Positions 9,566-21,400 of a stretch of 64,000 nt of DNA are shown here, piece after piece. The notes under the pieces are model-generated. The model searched no databases. It saw nothing but the letters and a program-made list of their open reading frames with translations, and had not been told where the DNA came from. Made by a program: the position numbers and the translations under genes. Numbering within the stretch: position 1 is the first letter of the stretch; every line of letters begins with the position of its first letter. Origin of the DNA: Rubrivivax sp. A210 (GTDB lineage Bacteria; Pseudomonadota; Gammaproteobacteria; Burkholderiales; Burkholderiaceae_C); the NCBI RefSeq assembly GCF_904426505.1, contig NZ_CAJGBN010000001.1, positions 310,001-374,000 on the forward strand, written 5' to 3'.

Positions 9566-10504
9566 ATGTCAGATCACGCGATAGCCGCCTACCCCTCGCC
9601 GTCCGCAAGCGCGCCGGCGGCCCCCGGCATCAGCCGTGCGCTGCAGGACGCCGAGCATTCCGGCCACCACGGCGGCGTGCGCGAGGTTTTTCTCTACCTG
9701 ATGCTGGCAGCCCTGCTGGTGGCAACCTGGTTGTTCACGCGGCTGCAGCTCTACACCACGCAGTCCGACACCGCCTACTGGCTGGGCGTGGCCGGCGGTG
9801 TCAGCATGCTGCTGCTGTTGAGCTACCCCATGCGCAAGTACCTGCGCTTCATGCAGCGCCTGGGCAAAGCCAGGCTGTGGTTCCTGGCTCACATTCTTCT
9901 TGGACTGACTGGACCGCTGTTGATCCTGCTTCACTCCAATTTCGAGATCAACTCCCTCAATGCCGGCGTGGCCTTCTACTCGATGTTCATCGTCGCTGTC
10001 AGCGGCATTGCAGGGCGATTTCTCTATGTGCGCCTGCACCGCAATGTCAACGGCGTCTCGCTGGGGCTTGACCAGCTGCGCGAGCGCCTGGTCGCCAGCA
10101 ACACCGGCGCCGTGCGCCTGCGCTTCGCGCCGCATGTGGTCGAGCGCTGCCGCGAGTTCGAGCGCCAGGCGCTGGAACAGCGCATCGTCACCGGCGCCGA
10201 GATCGGCCGCGCCATGGTGCTGCTGCCCTGGCTGCGCTGGCGCGCCTCGGCCTGGTGCAATGCCGAACTGCGCCGCCGCCTGGTGGCCGTGGCCCATACC
10301 GAGGGCTGGACACGGCGCCAGCTGCAGGGTCGCCATCGCGCGGCGCAGCGACTGGTCGATTCCTACCTGGGCAGTGCCCAGAACGTGGCCATGTTCAGCG
10401 CCTGGGCGCGGCTGTTCTCGTGGTGGCATGTGGCGCACACGCCCTTCGTCTACCTGCTGTTCCTGAGCGCCATCGTGCACGTGATCGCTGTACACGCCTA
10501 CTGA
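9566..10504 (+). CDS. Membrane protein, putative b-type cytochrome subunit
   Basis: This 312-residue inner-membrane protein has about five helices: 41-62, 72-90, 105-126, 133-155 and 288-308. Histidines sit in or next to them (AHILLGL, LLHSNF, WWHVAHTPF, IVHVIAVH), which suits binding of b-type heme between helices and quinone chemistry. A soluble basic loop of about 120 residues lies between helices 4 and 5. GGGGA precedes ATG 9566 by about six nt. It directly precedes the 24-heme cytochrome, so it could link the quinone pool or the divergent oxidoreductase to the periplasmic hemes. I do not recognise a named family, and the heme assignment is inferred from the histidines only. Confidence 0.6.
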   Translation: MSDHAIAAYPSPSASAPAAPGISRALQDAEHSGHHGGVREVFLYLMLAALLVATWLFTRLQLYTTQSDTAYWLGVAGGVSMLLLLSYPMRKYLRFMQRLGKARLWFLAHILLGLTGPLLILLHSNFEINSLNAGVAFYSMFIVAVSGIAGRFLYVRLHRNVNGVSLGLDQLRERLVASNTGAVRLRFAPHVVERCREFERQALEQRIVTGAEIGRAMVLLPWLRWRASAWCNAELRRRLVAVAHTEGWTRRQLQGRHRAAQRLVDSYLGSAQNVAMFSAWARLFSWWHVAHTPFVYLLFLSAIVHVIAVHAY

Positions 10505-10526
10505 AGCCGTGCCCACCTGGCCCTTT

Positions 10527-12302
10527 ATGCGGCGCCTTCTCGCCGCGCTGGCCCTGCTGTGGGCCGGCGCGCTGCCGGCCCAGACCATCGAATCAGTGCT
10601 GGCGCCCGGCCTCGTGATCCAGGGCCACGTCAAGACCGAGCACGACTGCAAAGCCTGCCATGTGCGCTTCGAGCGCAATGCCCAGGACGGCCTGTGCCTG
10701 GCCTGCCACAAGGACGTGGGCGAAGACATCCGCCTGCACAAGGGCTGGCACGGGCGGCGCGACGCCAAGCAGCAGGCCCAGCCCTGCCGCGCCTGCCACA
10801 CCGACCACAAGGGCCGCGCCGCCCAGGTGGCGGCCTTCGACCAGCGCCAGTTCGACCACCGCGCCACCGATTTCGAACTGCACGACAAGCATGCCGGCGT
10901 CGAATGCGCCAAATGCCATCTGCCGGCCAAGCGCTGGCGCGAGGCGCCCCTGGCCTGCAATGGCTGCCACGCCAAGGACGATGTACACAAGGGCGGCCTG
11001 GGCGCCAAGTGCGAGGACTGCCACGACGCCAAGGACTGGAAGAAGGCCATCTTCGACCACGCCAAGACGCGCTTTCCGCTGGTCGACAAGCACGAGGCCG
11101 CCAAGTGCGAGGCCTGCCATGCCCAGGCCCGCTACAAGGACACGCCGCGCACCTGCATAGGCTGCCACCGCAAGGAAGACGAGCACAAGGGCCGCTACGG
11201 CGAACGCTGCGAAGCCTGCCACGGCGCCAAGGCCTGGAAGCCGTCGAGCTTCAACCACGACGCCGACACCAAGTACCCGCTGCGCGACAAGCACCGGGCC
11301 GTCAAGTGCAGCGCCTGCCACACCGGCACGCTCTATGTGCAGAAGCTGGGCAGCGCCTGCGTGGACTGCCACCGCAAGGACGACAAGCACGAGGGCACGC
11401 TGGGCAACAAGTGCGCCGACTGCCACGGCGAGCGCAGCTGGAAGGATCCGGCCAAGAGCTTCGACCACGACAAGTCGCGCTTCCCGCTGCTGGGCGCCCA
11501 CATCAAGACGCCGTGCAAGGACTGTCACGCCGACCCGCTGTACCGCAACACGCCCAGCGACTGCATCGCATGCCACCGCAAGGACGACCGCCACAAGGGC
11601 AACCTGGGCCCCAAGTGCGGCGACTGCCACGGCGAGGTGAACTGGAAATCGGTACCGGGCCGCTTCGATCACGCGCGCACCAAATTCCCGCTGCGCAACG
11701 CCCACGCGGCGAAAGCAGTCGCCTGCCACGACTGCCACGAGACGCTGAAGGACTACAAGGGCACGCCCACGGCCTGCGTCTCCTGCCACCGCCGCGACGA
11801 CCGCCACGAGGCCACGCTGGGCACGCGCTGCGAGCAGTGCCATACCGACGTCAACTGGAAGGTGGCCCGCTTCGACCATGGCAAGACGCGCTTCGCGCTG
11901 GCCGGCGGCCACGCCGTCGTGGCCTGCCGCGACTGCCACAAGACGCTGCGCTACAAGGAGGCGCCCAGCGATTGCCTGGCCTGCCACCGCAAGGACGACA
12001 AGCACAAGGCGACGCTGGGCGCGGCCTGCCAGAACTGCCACAACGTGCGCGCCTGGACGCTGTGGGATTTCGACCACGCGCGCACCAAGTTCAAGCTCGA
12101 AGGGCGCCATCCCAAGGTGGCCTGCACCGCCTGCCATGCCCAGCCGGCGCCGGCGGGCAAGCCCATCGCCGCGGTGGGCAGCGACTGCCTGGCCTGCCAC
12201 CGCAAGGACGACCGCCACGAGGGCCGCTTCGGCCGCCGCTGCGAGCAGTGCCACAGCGCCGACAGCTGGCGCCAGTTGCGCAAGGCCGGGGCCGCGCGCT
12301 GA
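10527..12302 (+). CDS. Secreted 24-heme c-type cytochrome
   Basis: The 591-residue protein has a signal peptide (MRRLLAALALLWAGALPA, cleavage before Q) and 24 CXXCH motifs by direct count. It is built from about six copies of a 65-70-residue module of the form FDH-x-K-T-x-F-P-L, CxxCH, YK-x-TP, CxxCHRKDD-x-H-K-G-x-LG, CxxCH, W-K. Extra histidines in each module could act as distal ligands. It is probably a periplasmic electron carrier between the upstream membrane protein and the giant cytochrome. GTG 10509 is a possible alternative start, but ATG 10527 gives the cleaner signal peptide. The N-terminal part of the next protein contains the same module. Confidence 0.92.
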   Translation: MRRLLAALALLWAGALPAQTIESVLAPGLVIQGHVKTEHDCKACHVRFERNAQDGLCLACHKDVGEDIRLHKGWHGRRDAKQQAQPCRACHTDHKGRAAQVAAFDQRQFDHRATDFELHDKHAGVECAKCHLPAKRWREAPLACNGCHAKDDVHKGGLGAKCEDCHDAKDWKKAIFDHAKTRFPLVDKHEAAKCEACHAQARYKDTPRTCIGCHRKEDEHKGRYGERCEACHGAKAWKPSSFNHDADTKYPLRDKHRAVKCSACHTGTLYVQKLGSACVDCHRKDDKHEGTLGNKCADCHGERSWKDPAKSFDHDKSRFPLLGAHIKTPCKDCHADPLYRNTPSDCIACHRKDDRHKGNLGPKCGDCHGEVNWKSVPGRFDHARTKFPLRNAHAAKAVACHDCHETLKDYKGTPTACVSCHRRDDRHEATLGTRCEQCHTDVNWKVARFDHGKTRFALAGGHAVVACRDCHKTLRYKEAPSDCLACHRKDDKHKATLGAACQNCHNVRAWTLWDFDHARTKFKLEGRHPKVACTACHAQPAPAGKPIAAVGSDCLACHRKDDRHEGRFGRRCEQCHSADSWRQLRKAGAAR

Positions 12303-12319
12303 GGGCGTGCGGTTGCAGA

Positions 12320-12335
12320 TTAAGCGCGGTTTAAC
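12320..12335 (+). promoter_or_regulatory. Candidate response-regulator box before the giant cytochrome gene
   Basis: TTAAG (12320-12324) and TTAAC (12331-12335) form a direct repeat with exact 11-bp period; with the preceding base each half reads ATTAAG and TTTAAC. This closely matches the PmrA/QseB-type layout of two TTAA-containing half-sites. It lies in the 143-bp gap before the giant cytochrome gene and has the same period as the site at 4714. A GGGCCG-CCAG-CGGCCC hairpin follows directly (12338-12353). TTAA is rare in DNA of this composition, which makes two such pairs in one locus notable. Confidence 0.45.
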
Positions 12336-12445
12336 GCGGGCCGCCAGCGGCCCCGCAGACTGATTCAAAGACAGGCCGAACGACCGCCAGGGGGCGGCCG
12401 TCGGGCGCAAGCCGGGGCTGTTGGCCAGGGGCTGGGGGAAATCCG

Positions 12446-15400
12446 ATGATGAAGAGGCAAGCGGGCATCCAAACCGCGGCCACGCGGCACAAGGCAGGGC
12501 CGGACGCGGTCTGCTGCCAGGGTGCCGGCCACACGAATGTGCAAGCGATGGTCACCGCGGACCCGCTGTTGCGCTGGATGCGCGGCCTGCTGGCGCTGCT
12601 GGCGCTGCTGGTGGTGCAGGTCGGTGGCCTGCCGCCGGCCCTGGCCCAGAGCAGCGGCTATGACCACACCTCCACCGGCTTTGCGCTGCGCGGCAAGCAC
12701 GAAGAGGCCAGTTGCGAGAGCTGCCATCTGCGCGGCATCTTCAAGGGCACGCCGCGCGACTGCGCCACCTGCCATGTGGCCAACAACCCGCGCGGCGCCA
12801 AGGCGATGCCTTTGCGCCATGTGCAGACGCTGGAGAGCTGCGACAACTGCCACAGCCTCAACAGCTTTGCCGGCGCCCTCTTCAGCCACTTCGGCGTCGC
12901 CCCCGGCGGCTGCGCCAGCTGCCACAACGGCGTGCGCGCCGCAGGCAAGAGCGCCGGCCACCCCGGCACCGTGGCCTCGTGCGACGAATGCCACCGCACC
13001 GCGGCCTTCTTGCCCGCGGCGGCCAAGCAAAGCAACCACATCCCCACTGCCACCGGTGCTGCCTGCAGCGCCTGCCACAGCAACCCCGCCTTCCGTGTCA
13101 TGCCCACGCTGGCGGCGATCCACGCCAACGCCCCCAGCAGCACCAGCGGCTGCGCCACCTGCCACGGCGCCGCCGCTGCCAGCTTTGCCAACCCGGCCAG
13201 CGGCTTTGCCATCGTTGGCTTTCCAGCCAATCACATTCCCACCCAGGCGGCCTGCGAGAACTGCCACACCGGCCCCGGCACCGGCATCAGCGCACTGCCT
13301 GTGGGCAATGGCGCGCGCTTTTCCGGCGCGCTGATGAACCACGCCGGCATCGCCAGCGGCTGCGTCGACTGCCACCGCCCGGCCGGCAGCACGGTGGCCT
13401 TTGCCGGCATCAGCGCCATCGTCGGCATGCCGCCCACCGCGCCCGCCGGTCCGGGCGCCCACATTCCGTCTTCCACCGCCTGCGAGAGCTGCCACCTGGC
13501 CAGCCGGCCTGCCGGTCTGGTGCCGGCCTCGGCCACGCGCAGCGCGCCCGGCAGCGGCTTTGCCACGCCGGCACCCGGCGGTGCCCAGATCCACGCCGGG
13601 GTCAGTGCCGGCTGCAATGCCTGCCACGAGGCCGGCATGGTGTGGATGGGCATGAACGCCTATCCCATCAGCCCCGCCACGCTGACCGCCGGCGCGCAAT
13701 ACCGCGGCTTCCAGACCCGCCCGCGCGCCGCCGCCAGCAGCTTCAGCGTGGCCAACCCGGCCCACCCCACCGGCGACGACTGCAGCCGCTGCCACAGCAG
13801 CACATCAGCCTTCAGCGGCGTCGACAAGCCGGCCAACCACATCCCCTATGCCGCCAGCGCGCAGTGCAACAGCTGCCACACCGGCACCGACTACGCGGTG
13901 ATGCCCACGCTCACCGCGATTCACGCCTTCGCCCCCAACCCCAGCGGCAATTGCGCGCAGTGCCATGGCGCGGCAGCGGCCTCGTTCGCGATACCCGCCA
14001 ACGGCTTTGCCATCGTCGGCCTGCCCGCCAACCACATCCCCACCAGCGTCGGCTGTGAGGTCTGCCACGTCGGCCCGGGCACGTCCATCGCCGCCCTGCC
14101 GGTCACCGACGGCGCGCGCTTCGCCGGCAGCCTGATGAACCACGCCGGCATCACGCGCGATTGCGCCGCCTGCCACCAGCCCTCGGGCAGCGCCACCACG
14201 TTTGCCGGCATCACGCGCATCGTCGGCATGCCGGCCACCAACCCCGCGGGTGCCGGCGCCCACATCCCCTCGTCCACGGTCTGCGAAAGCTGCCACCTGG
14301 CGAGCATGCCGCCGGGGCTGATCGCCGCCTCGGCCACCCTCAGCGCGCCGGGCACGGCCTTCGCCAATCCGCCGCCCACGGGGGCGCAGATCCACGCCGG
14401 CACGACATCGGGCTGCGTCGCCTGCCACGAGGCCGGCATGGTGTGGATGGGCGTGGCGGCCTACCCGATCTCGCCCGCCACGCGGATAGACGGCGCGCAA
14501 TACACCGGCTTCCAGACGCGCCCGCGCGCCGCCGCCGGCCCCTTCAACGTGGCCGACGCTGCCCACCCGGCGGCCGGCGACTGCAGCCGCTGCCACAGCA
14601 ACACCGCCGCCTTCACCGGCGTCGACAAGCCGGCCAACCACATACCCTATGCAGCCACGGCCACCTGCACCAGCTGCCACGTCAACCCGGACTACGCGGT
14701 CACGCCCAGCCTCGCGGCGATCCACGCCAACGCCCCCAACCCCAGCGGCAACTGCGCGCAATGCCATGGCGCGGCGGCGGCCTCCTTCGCCATCCCCGCG
14801 ATCAACTTCGCCATCGTCGGCATGCCGGCGACCCACATTCCCACCACCGCGGCCTGCGAGCTGTGCCACGTCGGCCCCGGCTCGTCCATTGCCGCGCTGC
14901 CCGTCACGGATGGCGCGCGGTTCAAAGGCAGCCTGATGAACCACGCCGGCATCAGCGCCAACTGCGCCAGCTGCCATCTGCCGGCGGGTTCTTCCACCAC
15001 CTTCGCCGGCATCGCCCGCCTCATTGGAATGCCGCCCACCAGCCCGGTGGGTGCGGGTTCGCACATCCCTTCGTCCACCACCTGCGAGAGCTGCCACCTG
15101 GCCAGCCTGCCCAGCGGCCTGATCGCCGCCAGCGCCAGCAAGACCGCGCCCGGCACCGGCTTCGCGACGCCGGCGCCCACCGGCGTGCAGATCCACAACG
15201 GCGTGAGCAGCGGTTGCGCGGCCTGCCACGAGGCCGGCGCGGTCTGGATGGGCATGGGTGCCTATCCCATCAGCCCGAGCACGCTGACCGCCGGCGCCCA
15301 GTACAAGGGCTTCCAGACCCGGCCGCGCGCAGCGGCCGGCAGCTTCAACGTCGCCGACGCGGCCCACCCGCCCGCCGGCGACTGCAGCCAGTGTCACGGC

Positions 15401-18400
15401 AACACCACCGCCTTCACCAGCGTCGACAAGCCAGCCAACCACATTCCGTTCGCTGCCACCGCCACCTGCAACGCCTGCCACACCAGCAGCGACTACGCGG
15501 TGATGCCGACGCTGGCCAATATCCACGCCAACGCCCCCAGCACCACCACCAACTGCGCCCAGTGCCATGGCGCGGCGGCAGCCTCGTTCGCGATTCCGGC
15601 CATCGGCTTCAGCGTCGTCGGCATGCCGACGAACCACATCCCCACCTCGGCCGCCTGCGAGCTGTGCCATGTGGGCCCCGGCTCGTCCATCGCGGCGCTG
15701 CCGGTGGGCAATGGCGCGCGCTTCAGCGGCAGCCTCATGAACCACGCCGGCATCAGCGCCAACTGCGTCGCCTGCCACCAGCCCGCCACGGCCACCACCA
15801 CCTTTGCCGGCATCACGCGCCTGATCGGCATGCCGGCCACCACGCCGGCCGGCCCCGGCTCGCACATCCCCTCGTCCACCGCCTGCGAAGCCTGCCACCT
15901 GGCCAGCATGCCGACCGGCCTGGTGCCGGCCTCGGCCACCAAGACGGCGCCGGGCACCGGCTTCGCCACGCCCGCGCCCAGCGGCACGCAGATCCACGCC
16001 GGCGTCAGCAGCGGCTGCAATGCCTGCCACGAGGCCGGCATGGTGTGGCTGGGCGTGGGCGCCTATCCCATCGCCCCCACCACCCTGGTGGCCGGCGCCT
16101 CTTACACCGGCTTCCAGACGCGGCCGCGTGCGGCGGCCGGCACCTTCAACGTCGCCAACCCGGCCCACCCGGGCACGGGCGACTGCAGCCAATGCCACGG
16201 CAGCACGAGCGCCTTCACCGGCGTCGACCGGCCGGCCAACCACATCCCCTTTGCGACCAGCGCCCAATGCAGCGGCTGCCACACCGGCAGTGACTACGCG
16301 GTGTTCCCGACACTCACCGCCATCCACGCCAACGCCCCCAACCCCGTGGGTGGCTGCGCCCAGTGCCACGGCGCCGCGGCGGCCTCGTTCGCCTTGCCGG
16401 CGGTGGGCTTCAGCGTCATCGGCATGCCGGTGGACCACATCCCCACCAACGCCGGCTGCGAGACCTGCCACGTCGGCCCCGGCTCGTCCATCGCCGCCCT
16501 GCCCGTCACCGACGGCGCGCGCTTCAGCGGCAGCCTGATGAGCCATGCCGGCATCGCGAGCGGCTGCGCCGCCTGCCACATGCCCAATGCCGGCCTGGCC
16601 AGCTTTGCCGGCATCGCCGCCATCGTCAAGCAGCCGCGCACCAGCCCGGTGGGCCCCGACGCCCATATCCCGACCACCGCCGCCTGCGAGGCCTGCCACC
16701 TGGCCAGCACGCCGGCCGGCCTGATCCCGGCCTCGGCCGTGACGCTGGCGCCCGGCACCGGCTTCGCCATCCCGGCGCCCACCGGCGCGCAGATCCATGC
16801 CGGCGTCAGCAGCGGCTGCAGCGCCTGCCACGAGACCGGCTACCAGTGGATGGGCATCAATGCCTATCCCCCCAGCCCGACCACGCTGACGCCGGGCGCG
16901 CAATACCGCGGCTTCCAGACGCGGCCGACGCCGGTGGCCAGCGCCACCAGCGTGGCCGACCCGGCCCACCCGGCCGGCGGCGACTGCTCGCAATGCCACA
17001 CCGGCACCACCGCCTTCACCGGCGTGGCGCCGCCGGCCAACCACATCCCGTTCGCGGCCCAGGCCACCTGCAACGCCTGCCACCTGGGCAGCGACTACGC
17101 GGTGCGGCCGACGCTGGCCAATATCCACCGCAACGCCCCCAGCACCACCGGCAACTGCGCCCAGTGCCACGGCGCCGCGGCAGCCTCGTTCGCGATTCCC
17201 GCGTCCAACTTCAGCATCGTCGGCCTGCCGGCCGACCACATTCCCACCAGCGCCAGTTGCGAGCTGTGCCACGTCGGCGCCGGCTCGTCGATCGCCGCGC
17301 TGCCGGTGCCCGACGGCGCCCGTTTCGCCGGCAGCCTGATGAACCACGCCGGCATCAGCAGCGGCTGCGTCGCCTGCCACCAGCCGGCCGGCGCGACGAC
17401 GCGCTTCGCCGGCATCACGGCCCTGGTGGGCATGCCGCCCACCAGCCCGGTGGGCGGCGGCAGCCACATCCCGTCCGGCACGGCCTGCGAGGCCTGCCAC
17501 CTGGCCAGCATGCCGGCGCTGCCGGTGCCGGCCTCGGCGACCAAGACCGCACCCGGCACCGGCTTTGCCACCCCGGCCCCCACGGGCGCCCAGATCCACG
17601 CCGGCGTCAGCAGCAGCTGCTCGGCCTGCCACGAGACCGGTGCGGTGTGGATGGGCATGGGCGCCTACCCGATCACGCCGACCACGCTCACCGCGGGCGC
17701 GCTCTACCGCGGCTTCCAGACGCGGCCGGTGGCCGCCGCGGGCCTGTTCAGCGTGGCCGACCCGGCCCACCCGCTGGCGGGCGACTGCAGCCAGTGCCAC
17801 AGCAACACCACCGCCTTCAGCGGCGTCGACAAGCCGGCCAACCACATCCCCTATGCCGCCAGCGCGCAGTGCAACAGCTGCCATACCAGCAGCGACTACG
17901 CGGTGCGGCCGACGCTGACGGCGATCCACGCCAACGCCCCCAGCAGCACCAGCAACTGCGCCCAGTGCCACGGCGCCGCGGCGGCCTCGTTCGCGATACC
18001 GCGCACCGGCTTTGCCATCGTCGGCCAGCCGGCCAACCACATCCCCACCAGCACGGCCTGCGAGGTCTGCCACGTCGGGCCGGGCTCGTCCATCGCCGCC
18101 CTGCCCGTCACCGATGGCGCGCGCTTTGCCGGCAGCCTGATGAACCATGCCGGCATCGCCGGCAACTGCGCCGCCTGCCACCTGCCGGCCGGCAACGCCA
18201 CCACCTTTGCCGGCATCACGCGCATCGTCGGCATGCCGGCCACCAGCCCGCCGGGTTCGGGCTCGCACATCCCGTCCACCACCAACTGCGAGACCTGCCA
18301 CCTGGCCAGCATGCCGGCCGGCCTCATCGCCGCCTCGGCCACCGCCACCGCGCCCGGCACCGGCTTCGCGTCGGCGCCACCCGGCGGGGCGCAGATCCAC

Positions 18401-21400
18401 AGCGGCGTCACCGCCGGCTGCGCCGGCTGCCACGAGGCCGGCATGGTGTGGATGGGCATGGGCGCCTACCCGATCTCGCCCGCCACCCTGGTGCCCGGCG
18501 GGCAGTACCGGGGCTTCCAGACCCGGCCCGGGCTGGCGGCCAGCGCCTTTGCCGTGGCCGACCCGGCCCACCCGGCGGCGGGCGACTGCGTGCAGTGCCA
18601 CAGCAGCACCACCGCCTTCACCGGCGTCGAGAAACCCGGCAACCACATTCCCTATGCCGCCAGCGCCCAGTGTGCCAACTGCCACACCAGCAGCGACTAT
18701 TCCGTTGTGCCGACGCTGGCCAACATCCACGCCAACGCGCCCAGCGTCAGCGGCAACTGCGCGCAGTGTCATGGCAGCGCCGCGCCCTCGTTCGCGATCC
18801 CGCGCACCGGCTTCGCCATCGTCGGCCAGCCGGCCAATCACATCCCCACCAACCAGAGCTGCGAGGTCTGCCACGTCGGCGCCGGCTCGTCGATCACGGC
18901 GTTGCCGGTGGCCGATGGCGCGCGCTTCGCCGGCTCGCAGATGAACCATGCCGGCATCACCAGCACCTGCTCGGCCTGCCACCTGCCAAGCGGCAGCAGC
19001 ACCAGCTTCGCCGGCATTGCGCGCATCGTCGCCATGCCGCCCACCAGCCCGCCGGGCAGCGGCAGCCACATCCCCTCATCGCCCCAGTGCGAGACCTGCC
19101 ACCTGGCCAGCCTGCCGGTGGGGATGATCCCGGCCACGGCTACCGCCACCGCGCCGGGCACCGGCTTCGCCAGCCCCGCACCCAGCGGTACGCAGATCCA
19201 CACCGGCATCACCGCAGGCTGCGCCGCCTGCCACGAGGCCGGCATGGTGTGGATGGGCGTGGCGGCCTACCCGATCTCGCCCGCCCAGCTGAGCCCGGGC
19301 GCCAGCTACCGCGGCTTCCAGACGCGGCCGCGGGCGGCGGCCTCTACCTTCAGCGTTGCCGACCCCAGCCACCCGGCGGCCGGCGACTGCAGCCAGTGCC
19401 ACGGCAACACGACGGCCTTCACCGGCATCGACAAGCCGGGCAACCACATCCCCTACACCGCCAGCGCCAGCTGCGACAACTGCCACACCAGCGCTGATTA
19501 CGCGGTGATGCCCACGCTGGCCAACATCCACCTCTTCTCGCCCAACCCGAATGGCGGCTGCGACCAGTGCCACGGCGCGGCGGCGGCCAGCTTCGCGATT
19601 CCGGCGGCCAACTTCGCCATCGTCGGCAAGCCGGCCAACCACATCCCCACCAGCGCCGGCTGCGAGGTCTGCCACGTCGGCCCCGGCTCGTCCATCGCCG
19701 CGCTGCCGGTGGCGGACGGCGCGCGCTTCGCCAACAGCCTGATGAACCACGCCGGCATCAGCAGCAACTGCGCCGCCTGCCATGTGGCGGCGGGCACGAC
19801 AGCGGCCTTTGCGGGCATCTCGCGCATCGTCGGCATGCCGCCCACCACCCCCATGGGCGCGGGCGCGCACATCCCCTCGTCCACCACCTGCGAGGCCTGC
19901 CACCTGGCCAGCCTGCCGGCCGGCCTGATACCGGCCAGCGCCACCCGCAGCGCACCCGGCAGCGGCTTCGCCACGCCGGCGCCCACCGGCACGCAGATCC
20001 ACGCCGGCGTCACCAGCGGCTGCGCCGCCTGTCACGAGAGCAACTACGTCTGGATGGGCGTGGCCGCCTACCCGATCACGCCGACCACGGTGACGGCCGG
20101 CGCCCAGTACAAGGGCTTCCAGACACGGCCACGCGCGGCGGCCGGCACGTTCAACGTCGCCAACGCCACGCACCCGGCCACCGGCGACTGCAGCCAGTGC
20201 CACTCGGGCACGACGGCCTTCAGTGCCATCGACAAGCCGGCCAACCACATCCCCTATGCGGCCACCGCGGCCTGCAACGCCTGCCACACCGGCAGCAACT
20301 TCAGCATCATGCCGACGCTGGCCGCCATCCATGCCAACGCCCAGAGCACGACGGCCAATTGCGCCCAGTGCCACGGCGCGACGGCGGCCTCGTTCGCGAT
20401 ACCCGCCAATGGCTTTGCCATCGTCGGCCTGCCGGCCAACCACATTCCCACCAGCGCCAGCTGCGAGGTCTGCCACGTCGGCCCCGGCTCGTCGATCGCG
20501 GCCACGCCGGTGCCCAATGGCGCGCGCTTCAGCGGCAGCCTGATGAGCCACGCCGGCATCACCAGCAACTGCGTCGCCTGCCATGTGACGGCCAACACGC
20601 CGGCCAGCTTCGCCGGCATCACGCGCATCGTGGTCATGCCGCCCACCAGCCCGGTGGGCGCGGGCTCGCACATCCCCTCGTCCACCGCCTGCGAAACCTG
20701 CCACCTGGGCAGCGTGCCGGCCGGCCTGGTCGCCGCCAGCGCCACCAAGACGGCGCCGGGCACCGGCTTCGCCACACCGGCCCCCACGGGCGCGCAGATC
20801 CACAGCGGCGTGACCAGCGGTTGCGCCGCCTGCCACGAATCCGGCTCGGTGTGGATGGGCATGAGCGCCTACCCGATCACGCCCGCGGTGCTGACCGCCG
20901 GCGCCCAGTACCGGGGCTTCCAGACGCGGCCACGCGCGGCAGCCGGCAGCTTCAACATCGCCGACGCCGGCCACCCGGCCGGCGGCGACTGCTCGCTGTG
21001 CCATGCCAACACCACCGCCTTCGTGGGCGTCGACAAGCCGGCCAACCACATCCCCACCGCGGCCACGGCGCAGTGCACGAATTGCCACACCGGCACCGAC
21101 TACGCGGTGATGCCGACGCTGGCCAACATCCACCTCCACGCGCCCAGCACCACCGCCAACTGCGCGCAGTGCCACGGCGCGACGACGGCGGCCACCTTCG
21201 CCATCCCGGCGGCCAACTTCAGCATCGTCGGCCTGCCGAGCAACCACATCCCGACCACGGCCAGCTGCGAGGTCTGCCACGTCGGCCCGGGCTCGTCGAT
21301 TCCGACCCTGCCGGTGCCCAACGGGGCCCGTTTCGCGGGTTCGCTGATGAGCCATGCCGGCATCACCACCGGCTGCATCAACTGCCACGTCGCGGCGGGC

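Noticed and set aside
10593..12410. 605-codon leftward frame opposite the 24-heme cytochrome
   Set aside because: It is a Val/Ala-rich mirror of the CXXCH repeats with no recognisable features.
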